Source: Arenicola marina
Taxonomy: Eukaryota; Annelida; Polychaeta; Arenicolidae
Direction: 5' to 3'
Assembly (NCBI GenBank): GCA_964019135.1
Contig: OZ025258.1
Span: 35,420,126 to 35,484,125 of the forward strand
Length of the DNA stretch: 64,000 nucleotides
Shown here: one piece after another, positions 24,008-35,202 of the stretch
Layout: each line of letters starts with the position of its first letter
How positions within the stretch are numbered: position 1 is the stretch's first letter
Program-made: the position numbers and the translations under genes
The notes under the pieces: generated by a model
Database searches by the model: none
Seen by the model: the letters and a program-made list of their open reading frames with translations, nothing else
Told to the model about the DNA's origin: nothing

Positions 24008-24904
24008 CGGTTTGTCTGTTGTAATAATATCAGTGACTACACAAGGTGACGTGTTCATCCTATCGCGTTTGCCGCTCTCTCAGGCTCAGGTTAAAATCCA
24101 TACTCCCGCGACCTTGTCCTTAATTGCCCGTATCTTGCTGCATGGCAACATTTGTATGGTATCATGAATTGTATACGATCCGCCTTGACACATTTGAGAC
24201 TTGATGCCTTTTTTCGATGTAAAGACGTACATACACTGTAAGCGTTCATACTAGTCAACAGTGCGTCACTTCAAAATGTGATATTGTGTTACCGTTTGTT
24301 GCCAGACACCGGTGCATTACCGGATGACGGTACCTCGCGTCGTTGCCCGTGGAGGCTCAATTTAACCTTCATGTGCACCGATGCTGCCTAAACACCAACA
24401 CCAATTAGTTTCGGCTACCAGCGTAACCCCCACAGTCATCCAATGAGAAACAAGCACGACCAGCCGCCATGTTGGCGCTTACACGTCCTGTCCTACCCTC
24501 CTCGCCGCCCACGCCACCCTCGGGAGCCCTACCCTGGGCCTCTTTTTATGACCACCCACGCCATCCCGGAAGTCCCCCCCTCCCCCGGTCCCGACTGTCA
24601 CACCTTTAACCCCACACTCTACACCTAGCAGACCAGATTGCGCCCGCCCCCGTCACGCGGGTGGGTCCCTGCCATACCTGGCAGTAGTTACATGAAAGGT
24701 CAAGGACCCTGCTCTGCCGGTCCCGCCTCCCCTTGGCTCATGCTTAATGCAGCGGACCATTTGCTCGGCGGCCCATCACACGGCTCCGAGCGGGAATCGT
24801 TGGCTCCTTGATGGATCGGCCAATCGTGGATGCCTGGATAGAACCTTACACCTTCCCCTTCGTTCATGCAATGCAATGCCATGCGGTGCCAATGTAATGT
24901 AATG
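24008..24904. other. no gene seen
   Basis: Intergenic, moderately C-rich around 24480-24670; nothing recognisable. Confidence 0.45.
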
Positions 24905-25500
24905 TAATGTACACCCATTCCGCATGTAACAGGTGCTCGCTGGATGACCTGCTAGGCCAATACAATGCAATGTAATGTCCACCCCTCTGTATGTAACGGC
25001 TTCTCGCTGGATGACCTGCTAGGCCAATACAATGTAATGTAATGTCCACCCCTCTGTATGTAACGGCTTCTTGCTGGATGGCCTGCTAGGCTAATACAAT
25101 GTAATGTAATACCTACCTCTCTGTATGTAACGGCTTCTCGCTGGATGAAATGCTAGGCCGATACGATGCAATGTATTGTCCACCCCTCTGTATGTAACGG
25201 CTTCTCGCTGGATGACCTGCTAGGCCAATACAATGTAATGCAATGTCCACCCCATCTGTATGTAACGGCTTCTCGCTGGATGACCTTCTAGGCCGATTCA
25301 ATGTAATGCAATGTCCACCCACTCTGTATGTAACGGCTTCTCGCTGGATGACCTGCTAGGCCAATACAATGTAATGCAATGTCCACCCCCTCTGTGTGTA
25401 ACGGCTTCTCGCTGGATGACCTGCTAGGCTAATACAATATAATGTAATGTAATGTCCACCCCTCGGCATCTAACTGCTTTTCGCTGGATGAACTGTCTGC
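24905..25500. repeat. 67-68-bp minisatellite, nine copies
   Basis: cgctggatgacctgctaggc recurs at about 24938, 25005, 25072, 25139, 25206, 25274, 25342, 25410 and 25482, with ctctgtatgtaacggcttct and a variable aatgtaatg run between. Spacing is 67-68 bp, 72 for the last. Confidence 0.95.
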
Positions 25501-25689
25501 CTCAATCCAGTCACCACCCATCCAAGGCATCTGACTATCATTATGATAAATTGTCGAGGAACATGTGCTAGCAGTTTGCTCAGCCGCCCTTAATTGGTTC
25601 CGTCAGGCGACATACTTTTGCCTTGGCATTCTTATTGCCCGCCCTTGGTGTCCCAATAATGCCTTCATTGTTTTCGTTTGAGCATTCTC

Positions 25690-25930
25690 GCGATCTTTCC
25701 ATTGTCATCATATGATCATTTCTGAGCCTCCCCATGAAATTTTCTTGGTCTTTCTATATTCATTATATGGTCACTCCTTAGCCTCAAAATAATATTTCCT
25801 TGGTCTTTCTAATGTTAAATAGTCATTTTCCTTAGCTTCACCATAACATTTCCTTGGTCTTTTGAAGGCCTTCGAATGGTTGTTACTTAGCCTCATCATA
25901 GCATTTTCTGGTCCTTTCTTAGCGTCCTGT
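25690..25930. repeat. degenerate repeat of about 60 bp
   Basis: Four loose copies around tttccttggtctttct and cttagcctca. The words resemble the 44-bp unit at 36342-38690 (atggtcttcctatgatcttt, agcctcccc), so they may be distant relatives. Confidence 0.5.
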
Positions 25931-26188
25931 TCATTCAATCACAATATTTTCTATATTTGGTATTCCCGTAGTGTCCTTATTGTATATCTTTTTTTAAATT
26001 TATTCCTTCAGCAACGAGAGCTACATACATATATAAATATAGGCAATGCAATTATAGGTCGAGGCCGATAACATAATTTTTTTATTGATTACCCAAATAT
26101 GGCAATGTTGAAATAAGGTCTGCGAATATCGCATTAATATCCCGATGTGACGGAATATTATATAAAATTATATAATTACATTACAAGA

Positions 26189-27310
26189 TTACATTTTCTC
26201 ATACAATGCAATATATCTGGATGATTTTTCTGTAAGGATATCAGCATGATGCTCCATTTGCACCTGTTTCTTAATGAAATATTTACATAATTCGAAATTT
26301 AACAGCTTACTCTCCGATAATCTTCTTTTGTAGATGTACCATTTAGCCATTACCACAATGAAATTTATACTCAGTACAATAGATCCCTTATCACCAGAAA
26401 TACTACACAAGACGTCTACTACTGATAGACTCAAATAAACATTGTATACGGTTGTAGTCCATTGTTCGATATTTTGCCAGATCTTTTTGACAGAGGGGCA
26501 GTAATACATAAAGTGTTCTATTGTGTCAGTTTCCATACATACATCGCAGGCTGCATTGTCTTTTATGTGCCATTTCACCAGATTGTAATTACAAGGTATG
26601 ATTCTATGGAGGAGTTTGTACTGGAAAGTTTGTATCTGAGTGTTGCGTGTTGCAGTATCAGCTTTCGGGAGAAGCGTTAAGACACCGCGTCTTTGTTCAA
26701 TGCTCAGATGCTTATTTTCTGCGGCATATATGAAGCTGTTATGTACGAGATGCCCAATATCTCGCCAGAAGAATATATAAAATTCGGTGGAAAAACCGTC
26801 GCTTCCGGGGGCCTTGTTGTTTTTCATTTGAGCTAGGGCTTGAGTACGTTCTTTTAATGTTAATTCTTGGTCACAGAGGTGCGTGGAATGTGGGCTTAAT
26901 TTACTTATAGCTTCATCCAGGAATGTGTCCATTACCAGATCGTTTTCTTCCATTACGGGCCCTTGCGAGTATAATTGTGAATAGATGGTTTGTTCAGCAG
27001 CTAGAATCTCTGTTGGGTCAGTAATTGGCTTCTCATGGAGACCTTTGGGGCTTTGAATTTCATCGTACTCTGTTTTAGCACGTTCGTAGACAGTGTATAT
27101 CGCATCATCTGTTATACTTTGAACTTGTGAGGTTTCCAGTTTTTCTTTCAGCTCTTGCTCATGTTGACGTCGTTGTTTTGCTTTGTATGAAACGTAGCTT
27201 ATACTCCGACCTCTCATTTCGCATTTAATAGGGTCCCACAACACCCATTTATCATCGAGCGATGAATACTTGTGTAGAAAATCGTCCAGGCACGTTTTGA
27301 TTATTTTCAC
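26189..27310 (-). pseudogene. LINE ORF2, RT with its core deleted in frame
   Basis: 373 open codons on the minus strand. Residues 1-150 are the linker after the endonuclease. Residues 160-217 carry the L1/Tx1 RT start (MKNNKAPGSDGFSTEFY, then GVLTLLPKAD). The next residues (from about 226, FQYKLLHRIIPCNYNLVKWH) belong to the C-terminal region with its cysteine-histidine motif (CDVC, EHFMYYC). The RT core, including the catalytic aspartates, is missing across a junction near 26635-26660, yet the frame is intact. It is also out of phase with the endonuclease at 27435-28205. It cannot be an active polymerase. Confidence 0.85.
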
Positions 27311-27434
27311 ATATTCGGCGTCTTTTAACAGCGATGAGTTAAATTTTCAAAAAAAAACTCCCCTTAGGGACTGGTGTTTATTCATAACTTGGATGTCAAT
27401 GATTGAGTGATCAGAGCGTGGCCCATAGTTTATA

Positions 27435-28205
27435 TCAGTTTTTTCTTATATCATAGCCCAGATTCGCGGAGGTGAGTAAAAAATCTATTCTGGAATGTAC
27501 AAGGCCAGATTTTGTGTTTTGACTTCTCGTGAAACGCCTAGTATCGGGGTTACGGACTCTCCAGATGTCTTGGAGATCAAATATCTCCATGAATTCTAAT
27601 ATATGTTTTGCATAATCGCCCTGTTTTTCCTGTTTTCCCCAACTTGTGTCCAGTTCTGAATTAATACAAACATTAAAATCTCCTCCGATAATTATCAAGT
27701 TTTCTGCATGCTCCTGAAGAGCTTGTGATAGTTCCTCTAGGAAAGTCATCTGTTTTTTTGGAAAGTCTTTTGTTGGGGCGCATACATTCATAAGCGTGTA
27801 TCTTCGGCCACATATCTCTACATCTAAGATGATATATCTTCCTTCTTTGTCACATACTTGATTATGCATTTTTGTGTTATAATTGACAGGGATAACGATA
27901 GCCACACCACAATGTTTAGTGGTCCCGTGCGAAAAAAATAATTGTCCTATCAGACGTTTTCCACATAAAATGTCTACCTTTTTGTCAGTATGCGTTTCTT
28001 GAAAGAACATTATTCTAGGATGGTGATATGCCATATGATCAAATATCATTTTGCGTTTAATAGCGTCTCCTAAGCCTCGTGTATTGAAACTACTTATATT
28101 AATTGGGTTAGCCATCAGAGTACATGGTGGATCAGTGTCACTTGGCGTGCTCTCATATGCTGAAGGTTTTTGGTGTAAACAAACATAGTTATGTAAAATA
28201 TTCAT
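27435..28205 (-). pseudogene. LINE ORF2, APE-type endonuclease domain
   Basis: 256 codons from an ATG; the frame is open slightly further upstream, to a stop near 28247. Apurinic endonuclease landmarks are in order: SFNTRGLGD, FFQETHTD, GVAIVI, YTLMNVCAPT, IIIGGDFNVC and SRIDFLLTS. This domain nicks target DNA for target-primed reverse transcription. The product ends at a stop, and the RT part follows in another frame, so ORF2 is broken here. Confidence 0.88.
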
Positions 28206-28303
28206 TAGCTTCTGGCTGGCGTAGGGAGAGAAACATGATTCCCAAACCTAATACCGGTGCCGCATCGTGCATATAGTAATATAGCAAAAATAACGATATA
28301 CAC

Positions 28304-28396
28304 AGGAGCATATTTGTCGACATTTGACACCAGGAATGTGAAGGTCAATTGAGAGACCATCACTTTCTGGTGTCAAATGTCGACAAATATGCTCCT
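28304..28396. repeat. perfect 30-bp inverted repeat (hairpin)
   Basis: Arms 28304-28333 (starting aggagcatatttgtcgac) and 28367-28396 (ending gtcgacaaatatgctcct) are exact reverse complements around a 33-bp loop. It lies directly upstream of the gag ATG at 28415. Confidence 0.95.
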
Positions 28397-28414
28397 CAAG
28401 GCTTATATGCATCA

Positions 28415-29744
28415 ATGGACACACACAATTCATGTAGTCAGAGAGATAAAGAGATGTATCCCGATTCTTGTTACGATCAACGATTAGATCAAGGAGCCAG
28501 AACTAAATCCACTTATCTTCCGACAAAAGAACATATAGTAAAAAAGGAAGCAGTAGTAACAACTAGGACAGATCCTCTGAGTGAGTCTGATCTGAAAAAT
28601 GTGTACAGAAATTCTGGTGAATGGAGTCTAGCTCCTAAAAGAGAAGAACAGCGAGATCGTGACAAAAGGGAGAGGTATGTTAAACAAAAAGAAAATCGCG
28701 ACAGTCAAAAAAGTGTGTCACCTGCTCCTAAAACCAAACACCCTAATAAATCACTGAATCCAGGAACTACTAGATTAATCAAATCAAATAGAACGTATGC
28801 AGATTCCGAGGATGAGGATGAACAATTAGAGCATAATGAATACATAAAATCTCGTCCGAGAATATCGTCAACGACTCGTGCAAGGAGTCCACCTCCACCG
28901 CGGATGCCAATCTTTGATGGAATATCTAGTCGGAAACCATATGAAGTACAATTAGAATGGCTGGCAAACAGACACAATTGGTCTGAAGAAGAAAAACTAG
29001 ACCGACTAATTGGTTCATTGAGTGGCAAAGCATTGAAATTCTTCAGCAATCAAAATAGAGCAACACAAAATAGTTATCCGGAGACTGAAAAGTAAAATGG
29101 AGAATCGTTTCGGTCGTACAGACCCTCCCTCGGCCGTTCGGAGACAGTTATTTGAACTAAAAAAAATTGTGGAAGAATCAATTGAGGATTTTGCTGAAAG
29201 AGTGTTTGAATTAACATTAGATGGATATCCGGATTCACCCGAGGACACTCTTGAATGTTTAGCTATAGATGCTTTTCTTCGAAGGTGTTCAGATAAACGT
29301 GCAGCTCTCTCCACAATGGACAGAAATCCTAGTACTCTTAGTGAAGCAACTAGTATGGTTAGACATTCCAGCAGCAACTATCGAGTAATAACCGGTATGA
29401 AGACACCATCAAAATCAAGACAAGTACATTTCCAATCAAGTGACGAAGAAGATGACGCCAGCAAAATCAGAATAATCTCTCAAACACCTGAAACAACAAA
29501 TAAAACTTCAGATCACTCAAAATTTGAGATACAATTAGAAGAAATCTTGAAAGTTCTGAGAGAGAGACTTCCAATAGTAAAGAGGTATGATCCCACGACA
29601 ACTACACTAAAGTGTTTCAAATGTGGAGAAGCGGGACACTTCCAGTCTTCATGTTTGAAGAACATAGGTAACAGGTCACCTAGCCCGAAAAGAACACCAC
29701 CACGATTTAACAGCCCTAGGCCAACACCTACTTCTCCAAACTAG
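28415..29744 (+). pseudogene. gag: retrotransposon Gag, one frameshift, CCHC knuckle
   Basis: The first frame runs from ATG 28415 to the TAA near 29093. It has a charged N-terminal half, then a gag capsid-like part (PRMPIFDGISSRKPYEVQLEW, followed by LDRLIGSLSGKALKFF). The capsid continues in another phase from about 29080 (MENRFGRTDPPSAVRRQLFE), so one small indel near 29075-29092 broke the gene. The second part ends with a zinc knuckle, CFKCGEAGHFQSSC, and a proline/serine-rich tail. This organisation is Gypsy-like. No protease or RT follows; the 78-bp array comes next. Confidence 0.85.
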
Positions 29745-29806
29745 AACAGGTTGAATATACAGACCGATGTTCAACCTATACTCTTAGAAACTTAGGTCTA
29801 GATAGA

Positions 29807-31171
29807 ATGGAAATAACTGTGGAAACTGAGCATATTCCTGTAACTTCCACACCCATACCCTCTGTCACGCGGAATGGAAGCCATGATGGGGTCGGTCACC
29901 TGACTGATCCTATCTCTGTAACTTCCACAACCATACCCTCTGTCACGCGGAATGGAAGCCAGGATGGGGTCGGTCACCTGACTGATCCTATCTCTGTAAC
30001 TTCCACACCCATACCCTCTGTCACGCGGAATGGAAGCCAGGTTGGGGTCGGTCACCTGTCTGATCCTATCTCTGTAACTTCCACAACCATACCCTCGGTC
30101 GTACGGGATAGAAGCCAGGATGGGGTCGGTCACCTGACTGATCCTATCCCTGTAACTTTCACACCATTACTCTCTGTCGTGCGGGATGGAAACCAGGATG
30201 GGGTTGGTCACCTGACTGATCCTGTCACTGTCACTTCCACACCAATACCCTCTGTCGTGCGGGGTGGGCGCCAGGATGGGGTCGGTCACCCGATTGATCT
30301 TATTCCTGTAACTCCCACACCGTTACCCTCTGTCGTGCGGGATGGAAGCCATGATAGGGTCGGTCACCCGACTGATCCTGTCACTGTCACTTCCACACCA
30401 TTATCCTCTGTCGTGCGGGGTGGAAGCCAGGATGGGGTCGGTCACCTGACTGATCCTGTCCCTGTCACTTCCACACCAATACCCTCTGTCGTGCGGGGTG
30501 GAAGCCAGGATGGGGTCGGTCACCCAATTGATCTTATCCCTGTAACTCCCACACCGTTACCCTCTGTCGTGCGGGATGGAAGCCATGATAGGGTCGGTCA
30601 CCTGACTGATCCTGTCACTGTCACTTCCACACCGTTACCCTCTGTCGTGCGGGATGGAAGCCATGATAGAGTCGGTCACCCGACTGATCCTGTCACTGTC
30701 ACTTCCACACCGTTACCCTCTGTCGTGCGGGGTGGAAGCCAGGATGGGGTCTGTCACTTGATTGATCCTATCCCTGTCACTTCCACACCATTACTCTCTG
30801 TCGTGCGGGATGGAAACCAGGATGGGGTTGGTCACCTGACTAATCCTATTCCTGTTACTTTCACACCCATACCCTCTGTCGCGCGGAATGGGAGCCAGGA
30901 TGGGGTCGGTCACCCGACTGATCCTGTCACTGTCACTTCCACACCATTATCCTCTGTCGTGCGGGATGCAAGCCATGATAGGGTCGGTCACCTGACTGAT
31001 CCTATTCCTGTCACTTCCAAACCATTACCCTATGTCGCGCGGGATGGAAACCAGGATGGGGTTGGTCACCTGACTAACCCTATGCCTGTTACTTCCAAAC
31101 CGACTATACAGAAGCCATGTCAATATCCTATGTCATGTGGGCTGGAAGCCAGGGTGGGTTCGGTCACCTGA
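29807..31171 (+). CDS. open frame of 26-residue repeats (78-bp minisatellite)
   Basis: ATG at 29807, TGA near 31171, 454 codons. About 17 copies of a 26-residue unit such as PVTSTPLPSVVRDGSHD followed by RVGHLTDP. The DNA period is 78 bp, a multiple of three, so one frame stays open throughout, and substitutions within units have not introduced stops. The array itself extends from about 29830 to 31250. It stands where protease and RT would be expected after gag. Whether it is translated is unknown; a non-coding minisatellite with a lucky period is a fair alternative. Confidence 0.45.
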   Translation: MEITVETEHIPVTSTPIPSVTRNGSHDGVGHLTDPISVTSTTIPSVTRNGSQDGVGHLTDPISVTSTPIPSVTRNGSQVGVGHLSDPISVTSTTIPSVVRDRSQDGVGHLTDPIPVTFTPLLSVVRDGNQDGVGHLTDPVTVTSTPIPSVVRGGRQDGVGHPIDLIPVTPTPLPSVVRDGSHDRVGHPTDPVTVTSTPLSSVVRGGSQDGVGHLTDPVPVTSTPIPSVVRGGSQDGVGHPIDLIPVTPTPLPSVVRDGSHDRVGHLTDPVTVTSTPLPSVVRDGSHDRVGHPTDPVTVTSTPLPSVVRGGSQDGVCHLIDPIPVTSTPLLSVVRDGNQDGVGHLTNPIPVTFTPIPSVARNGSQDGVGHPTDPVTVTSTPLSSVVRDASHDRVGHLTDPIPVTSKPLPYVARDGNQDGVGHLTNPMPVTSKPTIQKPCQYPMSCGLEARVGSVT

Positions 31172-31262
31172 CTAATCCTATGCCTGTTACTTCCACACCA
31201 TCACTCTCTGTCGTGTGGAATGGAAACCAGGATGGGGTCGGTCACCTGACCTTATTGCAAAT

Positions 31263-31790
31263 AAGATAGATGGAGTGCACATAAATGGAGGAACCACTGG
31301 ATGAGTTTAATGGGATATTAAATGAGTTGAAGCTGGAGGAATTATATTTAAATGGATGAACCACTGAAGTGGTATGGAATACAGGATGAAATGTGTAAAC
31401 ATAGGCGAACCATTGGATAATAATATAGATGGAGTGTACATAAATTTAAATGGATGAACCACTGAAGTGGTATGGAATACAGGATGAAATGTGTAAACAT
31501 AGCCGAACCATTGGATAATAATATAGATGGAGTGTACATCAATTTAAATGGATGAACCACTGAAGTGGTATGGAATACAGGATGAAGTGTATATAAACAT
31601 AGGTGAATCACTGGATGAGTGGAATGAAAATAATATAGATGGAGTGCACATAAAAGGAGGAACCACTGGATGAGATAAATCACTGAAGTGGTATAGGGAA
31701 TGATGAATGGAATGGATGAACAATTATGATGGATGGAATGGATGGAATGGATGAAAAAGGATGAAAGATGGAGCATATATGAATGGATGA
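31263..31790. repeat. 98-bp tandem repeat, degenerate edges
   Basis: gtggtatggaatacaggatg starts at 31369, 31467 and 31565, 98 bp apart, with less regular copies on either side and a ggatggaat-rich stretch at about 31700-31770. Confidence 0.9.
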
Positions 31791-32149
31791 ATCGATGCAT
31801 GATATGTGTGGTTTGAAAATAAGATGCTCATGAATAATTGATTCTCACGGATGGTTAAATCAATAGAATATATGGTCGGGAAATGAAATGTATGTGCATC
31901 TATTCATAAGTGCTCATTAATTTTGATTGGTAATGCCGGACTGCTTAGTTTGAGTCGGTCACTTAGACTGATGCCCTCTAATGTAGTCAGACACTACTAT
32001 AAAATTATGTATTTACACTTTAAATGTGAGGAAATGATTCGCACATAAAATTGATTGATCATTTATGTGACAGTTGGCGGCCGGCTGTGAAAGCAGGCCA
32101 CCGTCACGAGGAAATGAGAACAACTGAGGTGGCGGTCAAGAGGTTTATT

Positions 32150-32497
32150 TACCTGTATGGTGAATAAATACAGATAGAACATAAACAAATGAATGATTAG
32201 CCGTTGACGATCTGTCCACGGCTACGAATAGAGAGGAAGTGAAGTTTATTACACGCTGCTTACATGAGAACTGTATCGTCACTTATGTGCATAAGACTAA
32301 TACTATTATATAAACAATAAGAATCCGTTTAAACTAGTCTCATAATTATGTAATAATGAACGAGAGTATGAGTAGAAAGTGAAATGAAAATGAGAGGCAC
32401 ATACCTGTATGGTGAATAAATACAGATAGAACATAAACAAATGAATGATCAGCCGTTGACGGTCTGTCCACGGCTACGAATAGAGAGGAAGTGAAGT
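32150..32497. repeat. 97-bp direct repeats 252 bp apart
   Basis: acctgtatggtgaataaata to gagaggaagtgaagt occurs at about 32150-32246 and 32402-32497 with two or so substitutions. These are too short and too close to be the LTRs of the element. Confidence 0.9.
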
Positions 32498-33897
32498 AAG
32501 TTTGGCTTTCAAACCAGCGTCACATGCCACTTCTCTCTGATGACCAATGAGGGATGAATATGGTGTGACTGACCAATGAGATGTGGTTATAGCGGGTAGT
32601 CATGACTACATGATAACAATTATGGAGTCACCTAGTGAGAGAATGAAACTATGGAAAGCCAATGAACTAATGTTATACTGTTATAATGCTATGGAAGACC
32701 ACTCAAATAATAATCCTGCTACATTTATAATAATTACTTCTGATATGGAAATCTTAAATATAGATCATCATAAAGATTTATATGATTAAATGAGGATTTG
32801 CTCAAAGTCTACTTAGTATTTGTGATTGCAGAAAGTTGATCGATCATTTATACTAAAATTGGTGAAGGTACTTAGATCTATTTGTCTGTATAAATGTTAT
32901 TAATTTCATGGTGATGGGTTATACTATTGTTATGCAAAATACATATATAAGCTTATATGTAATTTTTTTATTACAATGAGTGATCATCTAGAATTGTTCA
33001 GTCACTTGGACTGATACTTTCTCCTGAAAACTCATGTACACTGAAATAATTTGGATATGATTCAGTTTAGATAACTGGTGGGAGTGTTGTAAATGCTAAT
33101 AATGTTCTCTTATTCAACAATTAATAGATCATCAAACCCTACCGAATTGTAGTAACGCCACCTGACGACAGCCACGAACTTATACATGGAACAGCCCATA
33201 CACCCTATAATCTAGAGCTGAATCGGCAGTCACTAAAGCTAATGAGTCATAATAGCGCCACCAACGGTAATCGTTAGTCTACTAACGGAACAGCCGTAAC
33301 GGAAAGGCCGTAACCAACAACAACCCCAGTGCGGGCCCCAGTGCACTGAAACTGAACGAGGAGAAAACAGATGAAGACTCGAGACGAACAACGGCGGACG
33401 TGAAAACAACCACAGCTGACCAACACACTGACGGCACCCCTTGGCTCGGGAATAGTTCCCCCCTGAGGTATGTGAACCACACTACTTTGGCTAGGGCATT
33501 GTGACCCCCCTAAGGTAGTGTAAAATACAACAGTAGTAACAGGAAATTTTAACCTAGAAGGTAACATCTACAAATCAAGTGTTTTCCTATTTATGCAGGG
33601 TGCTTTTGTAAGTCACAGAACGATGGGAACATGAAGCATGTCAATAAATGCTCTATAGTACGATTGACATGGTATCAATCATGATGCAATCTACATCTGC
33701 ATCACCTGGTGAGTTCAATTTCTGAAGTTGTTACCGGTGCTACAACGTCTGCGATGACAGTTTCCGAGCGAAATATACGCCATGCCGATTAGCATATCTC
33801 ACATCGTGAGTAAATTGCAATCTGAGTGAAACATACAGGTACCAGACGCCACTAATCCTTTTATCGTACAATATATTTTTGTCCTCTGAAACGGTGA
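32498..33897. other. 3' part of the inserted element and junction with the LINE
   Basis: No recognised gene. A 68-codon open frame ends at about 32789 without family features. tgtaaatgctaataatg at about 33088 follows ggtgggagtg and could begin an LTR, but no matching copy exists near 28250. AATAAA lies near 33643. Confidence 0.4.
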
Positions 33898-35202
33898 CTA
33901 CACCAATTTTATTCCGAGTTTATTGCGCACCTTTTCCATGACCTGTCCCAGATGATTCTGGCCCGTCCAGTCTGTTTGGATGAAGGTGCGCGGGTGTCCG
34001 AAGTGCAGTCCGGTGCCCCAGAACTTGTTTAAGGATGTATCTGCCAGTGTTCGGTTTTCTGTGGCCAGAAGAATTTTCTTGAGCCCTGGGTTCTGGGAGA
34101 ATTTGGCTTCTACGGCTTCTTCCATGACAGCTAGTGATTTAATTGTCCACTCATTGCAGACGTCTTCAATGTCTTTTGCCAGATAACAGGCATGACCAGC
34201 GTCGCGTGATTGCAATATAGCCCGTGCTTGGTCGTCTTTTCAGTGAGTAAGAGCTTTGCGGTGTAGGTAGCACTGCTCAACGGAGCGATAGTCGACCCCC
34301 TGAACTCTGAGTTGCGCAGGGTGGTGGTTCGATAGCGGGGATGCCTTGCCCCAGAAGCACGTCACATTGCCCTTGGGAGACGTGGCAATCATCAGGGGGT
34401 CAAGTTCACTGGGCAGCCTGCCGAGCGTATCGACGGTGTAGGCAACCTTGTTTATGTATAGCCTGTCACCTGACAGGTATGAGCTTTCCTTGAAACGCTC
34501 ATTGTTTTTCGCGGCATGAAGTATTGGTTTTAGCCTTTGTCTGCGGTCCATGATCTCAGGTGGAAAGTCCTCTGCGACCTTCACATTGCCTTTGAGTTTA
34601 TGATAATTTTCCCAGACGTCAGCTCGGTCACCATAATAGTGAAACCTTGCTATAACTGGCCTTGGCGTGTTTTGCTTGGGAGGGCCGGGCGGGTTGCGAT
34701 GGGCTCTTGCGATCAACATATTAGCTCCATTTAACTCTAGATCGTCTGTTATGGCTTTTTGAATCAAGCATTCACAGTCTTTAGCAGTCTCACCTTCTTT
34801 TTCGGGAAATCCAAAGAACAACAGATTATTTCTTCTTTCATGAGCTTCGTTGTGAATTACACGATCCTTCAATACCTTGTTTTCACTTTTGAGGTTTTCT
34901 AGCTCAGTCGTTAAATGCACCGTTTTTTTAAGGCAGTCGATCGCTGTTGAATTCTCCTGACATTCAATGTTCAACGAAGCAATACTTTGGCCTAATGATT
35001 GTTCGATTTGATCCATTTTCGAGGTGATGATCATCGCCATACAAACTGCCCACTTAGAAGTGTCTGGAGGGAGGTTTAATGCAGTTTCTTCTTCCATACC
35101 TAGTCTTTTGGATGCTTGCGTGATTGTTTCTGTTTGCGACTCTGGGGACAGGATTGCGTAAGGGCGTTTATTCACAGCTTTGTTTCCCGGGGTGATATTC
35201 AT
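33898..35202 (-). pseudogene. LINE ORF1: coiled coil, RRM and C-terminal NADAR domain, one in-frame TGA
   Basis: Minus-strand frame from ATG 35202 to the stop at 33898, about 434 codons, with one TGA (34240-34242) after residue 320. Residues 60-115 form a coiled coil; 124-255 resemble the L1/Tx1 ORF1 RNA-binding region (NNLLFFGFPE, LIARAHR, RPVIARFHYYGDRADVW), which coats the LINE RNA. From about residue 280 the sequence is a NADAR (YbiA-like) domain: CFWGKASPLSNHHPA, YRSVEQCYLHRKAL, then after the TGA AKFSQNPGLKKILLAT, FWGTGL and TGQNHLGQVMEKVR. NADAR enzymes cleave N-glycosidic bonds, in riboflavin intermediates or ADP-ribose attached to guanine. Both sides of the TGA are the same frame, so this is a point stop. 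ORF2 pieces lie downstream on the same strand. Confidence 0.85.

Larger units (their letters stand above)
28250..33560 (+). mobile_element. gag-bearing element inserted in the LINE, no polymerase seen
   Basis: Plus-strand sequence between the two LINE ORFs: a 30-bp hairpin, a frameshifted gag, three kinds of tandem array, and a region near 33088 that starts tgtaaatgc after a purine-rich ggtgggagtg, which could be a 3' LTR. No second LTR, protease, RT or integrase was found. The boundaries are estimates. Confidence 0.45.

Noticed and set aside
29798..30133. Minus-strand repeat ORF opposite the 26-residue array
   Set aside because: Shadow of the 78-bp array; much shorter than the plus-strand frame and interrupted by stops.
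33088..33560. 3' LTR of the gag element
   Set aside because: Begins TGT after a purine-rich tract, but no second LTR exists and no clear end was found, so it is not listed as a feature.
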